This document shows, in pieces, positions 35,795 through 47,814 of a stretch of 64,000 nucleotides of DNA; position 1 is the stretch's first letter; each line of letters starts with the position of its first letter. Below the pieces are notes generated by a model. That model saw only the letters and a program-made list of their open reading frames with translations. It searched no databases and was not told where the DNA came from. Origin of the DNA: Cymodocea nodosa (lineage: Eukaryota > Streptophyta > Magnoliopsida > Alismatales > Cymodoceaceae). Where the stretch lies: NCBI GenBank assembly GCA_036874045.1, contig CM072336.1:13573001-13637000 (forward strand), in the 5' to 3' direction. The position numbers and the translations under genes were made by a program.

Positions 35795-37391
35795 TGTTTA
35801 GACTAAAAAAGTGTGTAATATTAATGGTTAAATAATGGTTAATTACATAATATTTAGCTTATCCTGTGAGAATTAAGCCATTATGTTATAATTGCACAAC
35901 TATATACTATAATGAAAGAATATGCATAATTTAAAGGAATTAGCGTTAATTAAGTTTATTTGTAAATTGTCAGTAAGTTTTTGACTTTTGAATTTCTTAA
36001 GTATTCAAAATGTTTGTTATTTTGGAGAGTTGCATTTTAAATACTGAACATTTTTGTTTTAAAACGTTGAAAGAGTATTTTATTACTATTTTAAGGACAT
36101 GTGTTGTAATTTGAATGCATGACTTAAGTTATATTTTATTTGTTGATGACACGTGATACAGATATTATTATATTTATATAATATCTATCCATGGAATAAA
36201 CTTTACTCAATGGAGTAAGTTCGTTGAGTTATAGTTAAGTCAATGGAGTGAGTCCGTTGAGTTACACTAACTCCACGAAGTTGATATTTTCTAATATTTA
36301 ATTGTGAGAAGTTGTATAAATAGGAAAATCGAAGGAAACCATGATCACACATATCTCATAGGAATTAAATTGTGGAATGAGGAAGAAATCACCATCGTTG
36401 ATATGATTGAAAAAAATCTAACCAATCAAAGAGGTAGAAGTAGTTACTACTGAAAACAAATATAAAAAGAAGAGGAGAAAAATGTAGAAAAGGGGTGGAG
36501 AACCACGCTCACTATAGGAAGCATCGGAAGTTCCCTAAAGCTCCACAACACCACCATAATCACCAACCATCAGAGGTCTATGAGGATACTTTCTAGATGT
36601 TGGGTCGATTCTGAGCAAAAACATAGTAACTAAAAATCATTGTGAGGAGTGATCGTGTCATAGGAAGAAAGACCATTCGATCAAGTACCGACTCATCTCT
36701 TAGGAGATTATAAAGCTTCTAACCTTGGTTTCGAGTTAATGCTAATATACTAAAGAGGAGATCAACTTACAAGTCTCTATTTGTGATTCTATAAGGCGAG
36801 GATGTGTGACAATAAGTGATTAAATTTTTAGGGTATAATCGCATCACAGGTAGTAACAAAAGTTTTTACTATCAATAGAGAATTTCTACATTTCACCTTT
36901 CATTCATCTTTAGGAACATATCAAAAGAAAAACCAAAAACAAACTAGTTATTTGTGTTTTAAGTTAGTATTTATGTGTGATATTGTTTGTTTTGTATTGT
37001 GAGTAGTGTAAATGTTGTTAATGTTGTAAATGTTTGTATTTATTTGATTCAGAAAATATAAAATAATTTTACTAATTATTGAAAATTACGTGTACAGAAT
37101 ACCTTAAAAAAATCTTATTGGTTACTATTCAAAATATCTAAATGTTAGTATTGATTAATGATAAACATCATGTTAACTAACATTAAAAGTTAATTGATGT
37201 TATTTACATTCTATGGAATCGCCCAATGATTGACTGAATTCCTCTATGAATAGTAGGAACTTAATTGAAATTTAATAGGAAGCTCGTGGAGTTAACTTAA
37301 GTCCACGAGGTTAATCTGTTGAGTTAACAATAAGTCAACGGAGTGCGTAATTTAATACACATGCAACTTAGGTTATAAAAATAAAAATAGT
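35795..37391 (+). repeat. 3' LTR of element A, cut by element C
   Basis: Matches the 5' LTR 8205-9787 along its length, including the internal AAACATCATGTTAACTAACA block. It stops after TATAAAAATAAAAATAGT at 37391, just downstream of the TATA box, where C begins with TGCC. The rest should lie right of the window. Confidence 0.85.
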
Positions 37392-38652
37392 TGCCTTGAT
37401 GTGAAAGGTTAGATCAGACAATTGGTTTAATTTGTCTTTAGGCTTCAATCAATAATTACTTTTTAGAAGTAATCTAACAAATTTTCACACAAATTAGATA
37501 TTAATTTTAACTACAAGTGCATAGTGTATATTGTATTTGTGTGCAAGTGCAGGTCGATCCCATAGAGATTGAGTAAGAATTGTGTACTATTTCGATTTTT
37601 ATATTGGAGTTTATGTGTTCAGTTAAGCACTCCGTTGAGTTACAGTTAACACAACGGACTTAGTTCATGGAGTTATGGCTAACACAACGAACTAACCTCG
37701 TGGACTTATGTTAACTCCATGAGACTATCTTTCTAGTTAAATATTGCTATTCACAAAGGAATTCGGCCAACTATTGGGCGGTTCCACAGATTGTAAATAA
37801 CATCAATTAAGCTCTTCAATGTTAGTTAATCTGAGATTTATCATTAGGCAATACTAACATTCAGATGTTTCAAATAATAACCATTAAAATCTTTAAGTAT
37901 TTGGAACGAATCAATTTTAGTAAACTATAAAACTATTATTTATTTTCTAAATCAAACAAACATAAAACATTCACAATACTGACAATGATAACATTAATCA
38001 CGATACAAAACAAACAATACAACACTTTAATACTAAATGTAAACATAGATACTTTGTTGTTTTTGGTATTTTTGTTTTGATATGTTCTTGAAGATGAATG
38101 AAAGGTGAAATGTAAAAATCTCTATCAACAGTAAAAATTTCTATTACTACATGCGACGCGATTACACTACTGAAAACTTAATCACTTACAATCCTGCCTC
38201 CTCTCCCTATAGAATCGTGAATCCAAAATTATAAGATGATCTCTTCTTCAGCATACTAGCATCAACCTGAAACCAAGGCTAGAAGCTTTATGATCTCTTG
38301 AGATATGAGTCGATGCTTGGTGAAAATGGCTTCCCTTCCCGCAACGCGATCACTCCTCATAGTGGTTGTCAAGCACAATGTTTGGCTCGGAATCGACCCG
38401 ACATCAAGAAAGTATCCTCATAGACCTCCGATGGTTGGTGATTATGGTGGTGGTGTGGAGCTTCAGGGAATTTCCGACGCTGCCTGCAATTAGCGTAGTT
38501 CTCCACCCTCCCTACGTACACTTTTTCTTTGTCTTTTACATTTCTTACAGTAATAACTGCTCTACTTAAATGATCGGTTGGATTTCCTTCGTTCCTATCA
38601 ACGATGGTGATTTCTTCTTCCTTCCACGAGTGAATTCCTACATGATACATGC
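37392..38652 (-). repeat. 3' LTR of element C, distal part
   Basis: Carries the ATTGTATTTGTGTGCAAGTG block near 37530, GTTGAGTTA modules (37620-37720) and the CTCTCCCTATAGAATCG block (38200). Joined to 57479-58186 across the B insertion. Frames such as the one at 38305 lie antisense to the LTR and are not regarded as genes. Confidence 0.8.
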
Positions 38653-40722
38653 TATTTGGATCTCCAGCACGGCACCAGAAAACTTGATTGGTTACCTAGC
38701 AACGTGCTAGAAAAACTTGGATTTGTTAACTTCTGTTTTTACTTAGTTAATTTATCTTTATGCCTATATCATTGAATTCATTTTTAGAAGTAAACAAACA
38801 ACCTTTCACACAAATTAGATATTAATTCCAATTTGTATTTTAACTGCTAGTGCATAGTGTCTATTGTATTAGTGTGCAAGTACAGGTCGATCCCACAGGG
38901 AATTGCTTAAGAATTGCGAACTGTTCCATTTTTAACAATCAAATTTATATATTCAATAAGATCTCCGTTGAGTTATAGTTAACTCAACGGACTAAGTTTG
39001 TTGAGTTATGGCTAACTCAACGGACTAACCTTGTGGACTTAAGTTAACTCCACAAGTCTACCTTTCCTATTTAATACTGCTATGTATAGAGGAATTTGGC
39101 CAACCATTGGGTCGTTCCACAGATTGTAAATAACATCAATTAAGCTCTTTAATGTTAGTAAACACTAGATTTATCATTAGGCAATACTAACATTAAGATA
39201 ATTCAAACAGTGACCATTAAAATCTTTAAGTCTATTGAACGAACCAATTTCAGTAAATTGTAAAACTAAAACAAACATAAAACATTCACAACACTGACAA
39301 AGATAACATTAATCACGATACAAAACAAACAATACAATACTCAAATACAAAATACAAACACAGATAAGTTGTTTTTGGTATTTTTGTTTTGATATGAGCA
39401 TGAAAATGGGCGAAAGGTGAAATGTAAAGTAATCTCAGTCAATAGTAAATACTTCTGTCACTACATGCGACGCGATTACACCATTGAAAATTAAACCACT
39501 TACAATTCTGTCTCCTCTCCCTATAGAATCGTGAGTCCAGAATTGCAAGATGATCTCCTCTTCAGCATACAAGCATCAACCCGAAGTCAAGGCTAGAAGC
39601 TTTACGATCCCCTGAGATATGAGTCGGCGCTTGGTGAAAATGGCTTCCCTTCCCTCGACGCGATCACTCCTTACAGTGGTTGTCAAGCACTGTGTTTGGC
39701 TCGAAATCAGGAAAGTATCCTCACAGACCTCCAATGGTTGGTGATTATGGTGGGGGTGGTGATGGTTGGTGTGGTACTTTAGAGAATTGTCGACGCTGCT
39801 TATAGAAAGCTCGGTGATCCTCCTCTACACACACTGGCCACACCCATCAGCCACACACCTTTACTTTTTTTTTCTTCTTTTCTTTTATATTTCTTCAGTG
39901 GTAACTACTTCTGCTTGAATGATCCATTGGATTTCCTTCATTCATATCAACGACGATGATTTCTTCTCCCTTCGACAAGTGAATTCTTACGTGATACATG
40001 CGATCGTGGTTTTTTTCTTCCAACTGTTCTATTCCTGCAACCGCTACAGTGGCATATTAGAAAATAAATGGTCCATGGAGTTATAGATAACTCAACGAAC
40101 TTGTTTCGTTGATTTAACTATAAAACACGTGCATAAATTTAACTATCCGATGCTCAGATGCATTTCGGATACTTACAAACTTAACTATCCGATGCTCAGA
40201 TGCATTTCGGATAGTTACAAATAACTCACCGATATACAACTTAAGTCAATCTTCTAGAACATGACACGTGTCATCAGTAGTTTTATAATAAAGAAATATT
40301 TCAGAGAGTTACAAGTCTAACTATCTGATGCCTAGATGCATTTCGGATAGTTAGAGATAACTCGTCGAAAGTCCACTTATGTCATGCATTATGGTTTCGA
40401 CACGTGAACTTTAGGAAATAATAAAATATTCTTTTAAAACATAACTGTTCGGTAATTTAAACATAACTCTTTGGTACATTAAACATAACTGTTCGAAATA
40501 ACAGAAAATTCGAATACTTAAGAATTTCACAACCTACAATTTACCAACAGTTCAGAAATGCACTAAATTAACATTAATTCCCCGAAATTAAGCAGATTCT
40601 TTCATTAAAGCATATAACAGTGCAATTGTAACATACTGGCTTAATTCTCATATGATAAGCTAAATATTATGCAATTAACCATCATATAACTGTTAATATT
40701 ATGCACTTTTTCATTCTAAACA
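38653..40722 (-). repeat. 3' LTR of element B
   Basis: About 2.07 kb. Starts TGTTTAGAATG after the purine tract. U3 has repeated GATGCTCAGATGCATTTCGG boxes (40140-40215 and 40320-40350), a TTCTAGAAC plus GACACGTGTC pair (40250-40275), and GTTGAGTTA modules (38960-39050, 40075-40125). The end has two PBS-like extra copies (38670-38725); the terminal TG (plus strand) has become TA. Confidence 0.87.
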
Positions 40723-40735
40723 CTCCCCCCATACC
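40723..40735 (-). promoter_or_regulatory. Polypurine tract of element B
   Basis: GTATGGGGGGAG on the minus strand, immediately before the LTR start. Confidence 0.85.
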
Positions 40736-42476
40736 TAAATTTTGCTAGTCCCTTAGCAAACTAAGACCTAATTAATTGATCTTTCTAAAAGTGCTAGAAT
40801 TAATTCTTCCTTTTTTCTTTTGTTCAGCATAAGAACTTGTATTATTATATAGATATTCTATATGTTTCAGTAATTTGTTTTAACATTGTTTTCTCCTCTT
40901 CAACCTGCAAATATACTTAGAATATATGCAAATTACATACAAAGTATATCATCATCACATAGGTGTTAATTATATTATCGTTTGTTCTTCTTTTCATCAT
41001 CTGTCATCTTGAATTTTCCAATAAGATTTCTAGAAGAAATTTCAACAACATACGAATCAAAGTACAATCCAATTCAAGATGATTAAGACAAGTAGAATAA
41101 AGAATTGTATCTCCATAAAACAACTTCAAAAGTCAATTCTTAGATTCATATTTCAACAATTCTAGATAACAAAAAATATACTCAATTCAAAAGATATCTA
41201 TATTTCACAAAACACTTGTATCTTTTCAAAATAGTATATGTATTTTTGTACTTTAAAAGTTAATTTGACAAGTTTGAACCATACAAGAGCTTTCTAATGT
41301 ACCCATGTAACGAGCTTTCAGTCAACAATCCCAGATCTGATTAGGATCTTAGGTTGCTAGATTCCAAGAGTCCTTTTTCAGGTCAACAATCCTTACATAC
41401 CTATCTACTCAAGTACGAAAGGCTTGTGATCAAACAAGTCAATAAACTCTCAAAATTATTATAATTTTTTTTCTCTTTTTTTTTTTACAACACTAATCAC
41501 ATACTATATATGTACGTATTTCATTAATATAGATGCAAAAAAACACCAATCTCATATAGTCCTACTTCTATTATCTACTGAAAATATGAATCTATATCAA
41601 TAAGCTCATACTTTTTCTATAGTTTAATAAGATCTACGCATAAATCATTCTACAAGTTTAATCAGTCAAATTAAATGTATATTTAATCATATGTGTTTCA
41701 TTTAATCTAGAATTCACATTTCAGCTCTTTCAGGTCTTCAGATAATTTACTGATTTTTCATTAAGCATTCTGATTTCATTTTAAGATCGTGAAACTGTTA
41801 TACTCATGAAATTCAGAAAAAACATAAGATACTATATATAGATTTGCATAAATAGTAAATTCTATAGCATCTTATATAGCCTTCTAAATATAACATTCAA
41901 GCAATTACAGTTTATAAAAAATTTTACAGTCTCAATTATCGGATAGTTATAGCAAGTTCATAAAAAAAATTTCAATTTCCTCAAAATTTGCAGTACCATT
42001 CTAATTCCTTTAATTAACAAACTTACATGGTTGTTACTTTAATTACCTCCCCCCCATACCTACATTTCTCATTGTCCTCAATGTAAAAGATTTGACAATA
42101 AATACGGTAATTGTAGCAGGCATGAATACAGTTTCGTTGATTTAGCACCTAACTCAACGAATGAGTTTAAATCTAAATTCAAGATAAGTAATCAGTTACA
42201 TACCTTGTTTCATTTGTATCTCCTTCTGCATGTTCTGATTTTTGATTCTGAAAAAGTTTTTATTCACAGATAAAAGCAGAATATATAACAAAATAATAGT
42301 TAACAGATATTTATAAATCATTGTCTTGTGTGGAACCCAGGCTCCTACGCCTTTGGTGGCTCACAAGCAAGCTAGTTGGTTTCCCAGCACAGATACCAAC
42401 AAACTGGATGATATTTTTTTTTTTTTCTCTAAAAGTAAATGCAGACTACACAACAAAAAAAACACAGAATCATACT
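40736..42476 (-). other. 3' untranslated region of element B with second purine tract
   Basis: Non-coding. Second tract GGTATGGGGGGGAGG at 42046-42060 (minus), preceded by the TGAGGACAATGAGAAATG stretch. GTGAGCCACCAAAGGC block near 42350. Partial GTTGAGTTA box at 42150-42160. T-rich runs near 41467-41490 and 42414-42427. Confidence 0.72.
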
Positions 42477-43613
42477 TTAAGAACATGACTGAAAAGTAGA
42501 AACAAATGGAATAAACGTGTCAGTCCAAGCAAACTTTTTAGGCATAATTCTTCTTGCTATCAATTCTATTTCAATGCAGTCTATTTTCCTTTTTAATTTG
42601 TAAACTTGCAGTATGTTATCAATACTAAATATAAGTGTATTTCCATTAATGAAATGAAATGCAAAAAGAGATCCTCTTCCGTTCCAAGATAGTGTAGCTG
42701 TTTCTATTTCTACATCTATTTCAATATATTCCTCTTCCCACGTCCATTCATTTAGGTCTTTTATAATCCATATTTGAAATTTCTTCAATTCATCCCACCA
42801 TCTTATTAAACATAAAGTAGGATCATCATATTCATTATACCACATTCCTAATTGAATTTTATCATATTCTGCAGATGGTGGTTTAGCTATATCACTTGGT
42901 ATAAGCAAAATTTCTATATATTCATCATAACTATCTATGCTTACTATGTATAAATCAGATCTAAATGCAACTGATATATCTGTGACTAGATATATATATC
43001 CATCAAGCATGACATGCATGCTGTTAATTAATGATTTTTGCCCTAGATATATCATAGTGTTTTCAGTCCAAGATCTATTAAGAAAATTATACACACTCAA
43101 GCATAAATCTTCATCCCAATTTCCTGTAGGTCTCCAATAATATAATTTTCTAGGAATGGTCGAATTTTTATCAGAAAATATTAAAGCTGGCCCATAATTT
43201 TCAGTTGGTACTTCATATCTATTAGGTCTTCCTATATTCCATTCTTCTCTTGTGATAGGATTTCTAATCAAAATATCAGGTAATAGAATTGCATACCTTG
43301 GTTTGGTCCTGTTTATAATTAATCCTTCATCCATCCCCATAATATGATCTATTCCTTTTAATGTATTGCGTGGAATTCCAGTAATTTCTTCCATATTCAG
43401 ATATTCATGGCTAATTGAACTACAATTAAATGACTTCCATATGAATCCATCTCTAATCTTAGTCATTTTTGCAGCTTGTAGTCCATGAAAATATTTTTCT
43501 CTAAGACAATCTTTAATTTCCTTTGATACACAACACAGCCTGCACAGATCTTTAGCTAACAAGTTACTTAGTACTTCCCTTAGTGCATCCTGCGATAATT
43601 GCATCAATTCCAT
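42477..43613 (-). CDS. F-box protein carried by element B, open reading frame intact
   Basis: 378 codons without interruption. Residues 1-45 form the F-box (MELMQLSQDALREVLSNL, DLCRLCCVSKEIKDCL), expected to bind SKP1 as the adaptor of an SCF ubiquitin ligase. Residues 60-378 show repeated strand-like segments with Trp/Tyr (GFIWKSFN, KLYYWRPTGNWDEDL, YIVSIDSYDEYIEIL, IRWWDELKKFQIWI, LNEWTWEEEYIEI), like an F-box-associated propeller for target recognition. No membrane segment or signal peptide. It lies 212 bases after gag, separated by the inverted-repeat module, and no other promoter is obvious. The target is unknown. The frame is open in a copy whose gag and pol are broken. Alternatively it is simply a young or lucky pseudogene. 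Confidence 0.75.
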   Translation of the reverse strand: MELMQLSQDALREVLSNLLAKDLCRLCCVSKEIKDCLREKYFHGLQAAKMTKIRDGFIWKSFNCSSISHEYLNMEEITGIPRNTLKGIDHIMGMDEGLIINRTKPRYAILLPDILIRNPITREEWNIGRPNRYEVPTENYGPALIFSDKNSTIPRKLYYWRPTGNWDEDLCLSVYNFLNRSWTENTMIYLGQKSLINSMHVMLDGYIYLVTDISVAFRSDLYIVSIDSYDEYIEILLIPSDIAKPPSAEYDKIQLGMWYNEYDDPTLCLIRWWDELKKFQIWIIKDLNEWTWEEEYIEIDVEIETATLSWNGRGSLFAFHFINGNTLIFSIDNILQVYKLKRKIDCIEIELIARRIMPKKFAWTDTFIPFVSTFQSCS

Positions 43614-43689
43614 TTGTTGATTCTATATAACATAAACACAAAAATTTTAGCAAAGACAAAAATTAACATAACTACTGCACACCCTTGTG

Positions 43690-43755
43690 GAGTTAGGGCA
43701 TAACTCAACGGACTAAGTTCGTTGAGTTAAGTAATAACTCTACGATACTATTAAC
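43690..43755. repeat. Inverted-repeat module between gag and F-box (element B)
   Basis: TAACTCAACG (43701-43710) and CGTTGAGTTA (43720-43729) form a perfect 10-bp stem with a 9-base loop GACTAAGTT; outer arms GTGGAGTTA and TAACTCTACG flank it. In the RNA it would be a strong two-tier hairpin just before the F-box start. Confidence 0.82.
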
Positions 43756-43824
43756 TACAAATAAGCCTACATTTTTTTTTTTTTTACTTACTATATTATA
43801 CATAGTTACTTCAGTTATACTACT

Positions 43825-45174
43825 TCATTCAGCTATCCTCCTAGAAGAGGTATCAATTTCATTAATAGTTCTATTGACAAGGTTAGGTACTTCTTGCATT
43901 AGCAATCTTCCAATAGGTCTAACTTCTATTGATTCTTTCTGTCTAGGGGGTATATTTCTATTTATATTTTGATTTTGAATTGCAGCATTTCCAAATACAA
44001 AATCTAGACGATTGTTTAATTGTTGGATTATCTTTTCTAATTTCTCTATTCTAGATCCTTATTCAATTAATGCTTCATAACTTATATTCTTGTCATTTAT
44101 ATTTTCTCCTCCCTGAAAATTGTTGTTTCTCCAAGATAAATTCGGGTGATTTCTCCAATTAGGATTATAAGAATTTCCAAAGTTATATTTTTGGTTTCTA
44201 GCATAAATAATATCTAGATCATTAATGTTTGCATTCTTTTCTGCTAGCTTTTGATTTAATGATAACTCTTCTATTTTCTTTGTTAATTCAGTTACTTTAA
44301 CTTTAAGCATAGTGTTTGAATCTATTTCATGCATTCCCCTTGGCAATATTCTTTTATCTACAATAACTTCAGCTGAGTTCTCCCATTGTGTAGTTTTTTT
44401 TGTAAAGTTTTCTAAGTATGCCCATGCTTCTTCACTACACAATTTTAAAAATCTATTCTGACAAGTAGATTCTAATAAAGATTTTGTTGAAACATCTATG
44501 CCTTCATAAATTATACCTATCAATTGTGCTTTACTCATTGCATGATGTGGACATTGAGTTAGTAAATCTTTAAATCTTTCAAAATATTTCCAAAATGATT
44601 CTCCCTGTTTTTGGCTACACATAAATATTTCTTTTTTCTTTTTAATCATTTGATGTGTTGGATAATATTTTTCCAGAAAAATAGAGCAAAATTCAGTCTA
44701 TGTAGAAATTGAATCAGGCGACAGAGTATATAACCATCTCTTAGCTGTGTCTTTTAAAGCAAAAGGAATATATCTAAGTTTAATAGCATCTATACTCATG
44801 TTCAGCATTTTCATCATTTGACAAACTTCGTTAAATTCTCTAAAGAAATAATAGGCATCCTCTCTTTCTAATCCATGAAAATGTGGCAATTGACTAATAT
44901 AATTAAATTTTAGTTCAAACCTATCTCCCTCAAAGTTTGGCAATCGAATACATGAAGGTTCATCAACTAATTCAGGGTACAGAATTTCTCCTAATTGTTT
45001 TTCTACTAGAGCACCCATATCTACGTTCTCTTTTAAAGAAAGGTTAGCTACACCCCAAAGGATTTCGTTAAAGTCCAATTCAAAAAATGTTTCAGTACGC
45101 CTCTATGTTGAATATTCCTAGGTAGGTGTTCTTACTAATCGTTTAGTACTAAGAGAACGAGTCCATGTGCTCAT
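43825..45174 (-). pseudogene. Capsid-type gag of element B
   Basis: About 450 codons from an ATG at 45174 (MSTWTRSLSTKRLVRTP) to a stop at 43825-43827, with few breaks: stops near 45121, 45106, 44697 (a Trp codon turned TAG) and 44059. Domain order: N-terminal arm, capsid domain (FEGDRFELKFNYISQLPHFH, LRYIPFALKDTAKRWLYTL, FWKYFERFKDLLTQCPHH), coiled coil (VTELTKKIEELSLNQKLAEK), NPNWRNHPNLSWRNNNF and a second coiled coil. No zinc knuckle; that sits in the separate ORF at 55340. It would form the shell of virus-like particles in the cytoplasm. Confidence 0.86.
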
Positions 45175-46137
45175 AAATAAAATAGCAAAAGATTAATTAC
45201 ATACTAGTTTGAAGTTTTCCATTCAGTAAATATTTGTTGACGGATGAAGTTGAATCAGTTGCTTCTCCTTCTAGTTCCCCAACGCATTCTCCTTTCTTTC
45301 AAAAGTGCTAGTAACTCGTAAATAACATTCTGTTCTATATATATAATGCACATCCATAAAGTAAATAAATCTTGTTGCAAGAACGTGTCTTGTAACGTGC
45401 AGCGTGGTTCCTATTTTTATGGGTACGTGTACCACTACTAATTTCAAATTTTGGTAACCGCTAAGCCGACGAAGTTTCATTCATGGTTAAAAGAATAACT
45501 GTTCTGCTTAATCCACGAACTAACCTCGTTGAGTTACAGATAACTCAACGGAACAACGTTGGTTACTGTTGCTAACTCCACGGACTAACCTCGTTAAGTT
45601 ACAGATAACTCAACGGAGTGATCTTATATTATATTATTGACCTCGTGGAGTTAAGGTTAACTCAACGGACTAACCTCATTGAGTTAACACTTAGCAACTT
45701 CTAAGTCTACTCCTCGTAAGTACCTCTATTTTTTTTTTTTTCCTGCACTCTGCTAACTGAAATAAAGTTAAATACCTATCATTAATGCAGCATTCTAATC
45801 AAAATTCGTTTAAATCTGAACACTATATAAATATTTAATTTGCAGTTCATTTCATGTTATGCAAAATTTACATTTTACCTTACAGCATGTAGATATTTTC
45901 AAGCATCTATTCTTTAATCCTGTCATTCAGCAAACTGTAAATCTTTTTAAATATTCATGCATAATGTTCCACAAATTATATAACATTCAATATAGTTCAT
46001 CCATTTCATCATTCTAAACACGCATGAAAAATATATCTAAAAAACATATTCATTCATATGAATAAATTACAATACAATCATATCAGATATTTTTCATACA
46101 AATATATACAAGTACAAGTAGACGAACAATACAATTT
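45175..46137 (-). other. Leader between ORF3 and gag of element B
   Basis: Non-coding. It contains a large inverted-repeat module at 45480-45700 with several GTTGAGTTACAGATAACTC pairs, the GCACGTTACAAGACACG stretch (45385-45405) shared with A, and an AT-rich part at 45790-46130. Confidence 0.7.
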
Positions 46138-47814
46138 AATCTCTATTCCTAAGTTCATCTACTTCCTTCTGGAGTTTTTCTATTTGTTACTCTAATTGTT
46201 CTATCCTTTCTACAACTCCAATAATGCCTCCAGAAGGTACAGATACTTCAGTTGTAGCATAATTTCTGTATTCTTTCACTGAAATGGTTCTTGATCTTAT
46301 CCTTTTAGATGTCCATTTCGTGAAATCAATACAGTCTACCATCAATATAGGTATCAAATCTCCATAAAATAATTTCTTCTTTGCAGACTTCATTTTGGAT
46401 AGGAAGACTTGACACCAATTAACTTGAATTATGTTCACAACTGCATAAGTGGCTCATTTTTCAAATTGACTCAATTCAATGTCATGGCCCAGTCGTTGGT
46501 AGACGTTTTTAATCAAAATGTTAGCTATCATGTGTGCTTTACCATTTAAATGCTTCAGCCTATTTAATAATGGCGCACCAGGATTGATAGCCAAACTGTC
46601 CTTGATTTCCTGCTCTGTCCATTCAACGGTAGTTGTGCTTTCCAAAATTTCTTTTCCTTCATTCTTCAATCCAAGAATGTTGTGAAGAAGCTCTAGTGTT
46701 ATCTATACATCAACTTCCTCCACGTTGGAAATTAATTGTCCTTCTTCTTCTCTTAAATTAGCATAAAAGCAGGGCACTAGATTTTCATATATTGCATGCC
46801 CTTTCTGTTGAGAAATAAATTGTAGTAGACCCTGGAACTCAAATAATTCCTTGATTTCTTACATTCCATCCCAATTTACTAGTCTTCTGTATATGATATC
46901 ATAACCCCTAATCTCTTGGTATTTATTATAAGCTTCCTAACTCCAAAAGTGTACTTCATTCAGAACTGTTACTTCAGTTGGGTCAGGAATGTGACTTTGT
47001 TGCTCTAGAGGGGTTTGTTCTTGATCTTCCTCTTCCACAGGCTGAACTTGAACTTGCTGAAAATATTCTACAGATTCCTGAACATTTGCTTCTGCTTTTG
47101 TCTATAGTGGTGAGCCGGTAGAACTCTCCACTCTGTCTTAAAGTGTTTCATTAAATTCAGTCAAATCTGCAAAGTCATTTTTGTCCATATGGCTTTGTTC
47201 AGCTTCTTGTTCATTCTCTATTCTTTCTTCTTCCTCCTAACTACCAATCTGCATTGTCACTATTCTTTCTAATTCTTTGGCAGATTGGGATGGAGTCATG
47301 GGCAATTCAGTTTCTATCCTATTTTCTGTTTCTTCTTCTTGTATAGGCTGCAGACTAATTTCAACCTGTTTTTCTTCTTCTCTTTGTTCTTGTTGCAGCT
47401 CCTCCTGCTCCTCAGAATCAGATAGCAGGTTTACAAAATTTATCTTTGCAAGCCCTACTGACATTTGCATTTCAAATTTAATCTCATCGTGATATTCAGA
47501 CACTATCTCTTTTCCTTTCCTTTTTCTGATTAATTGTGTTTGGTCTTCCTCTTCCTTAAATCCACAAAAATAGGCTCTACAGGCCTTTGAGTCATAGGTA
47601 CTGGCTCTTCCTGTTTAACTTTTTCAATATTTGCTGGTCTCGAAGGACTAGCTTCAGCTTCTCCTCTTGCAGCAAATCTGACAATGGTTCTTTGATGTTG
47701 TTCCACTTTGATTTTATATTGGGCTTTCAACTTTTCTACAGCCCTCTTTTTGTAAAGTGCATCAAACACTAGGTGTGCTTTAGCCACTACCAAATCTCTG
47801 ATTCTCCTTGGTTT

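Larger units (their letters stand above)
8205..37391 (+). mobile_element. Element A: Athila-like retrotransposon with split gag and F-box cargo
   Basis: Order on the plus strand: 5' LTR 8205-9946, primer site, zinc-knuckle ORF, protease, RT, RNase H, integrase, ORF3, [insertion of N, 20173-30106], capsid-type gag, F-box ORF, polypurine tract, 3' LTR from 35795. The two sides of N join cleanly: the leader before 20172 and after 30112 matches the uninterrupted leader in element B (minus strand around 45360). All coding parts carry stops, so A is a dead copy. The 3' LTR is cut at 37391 by element C. Confidence 0.85.
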
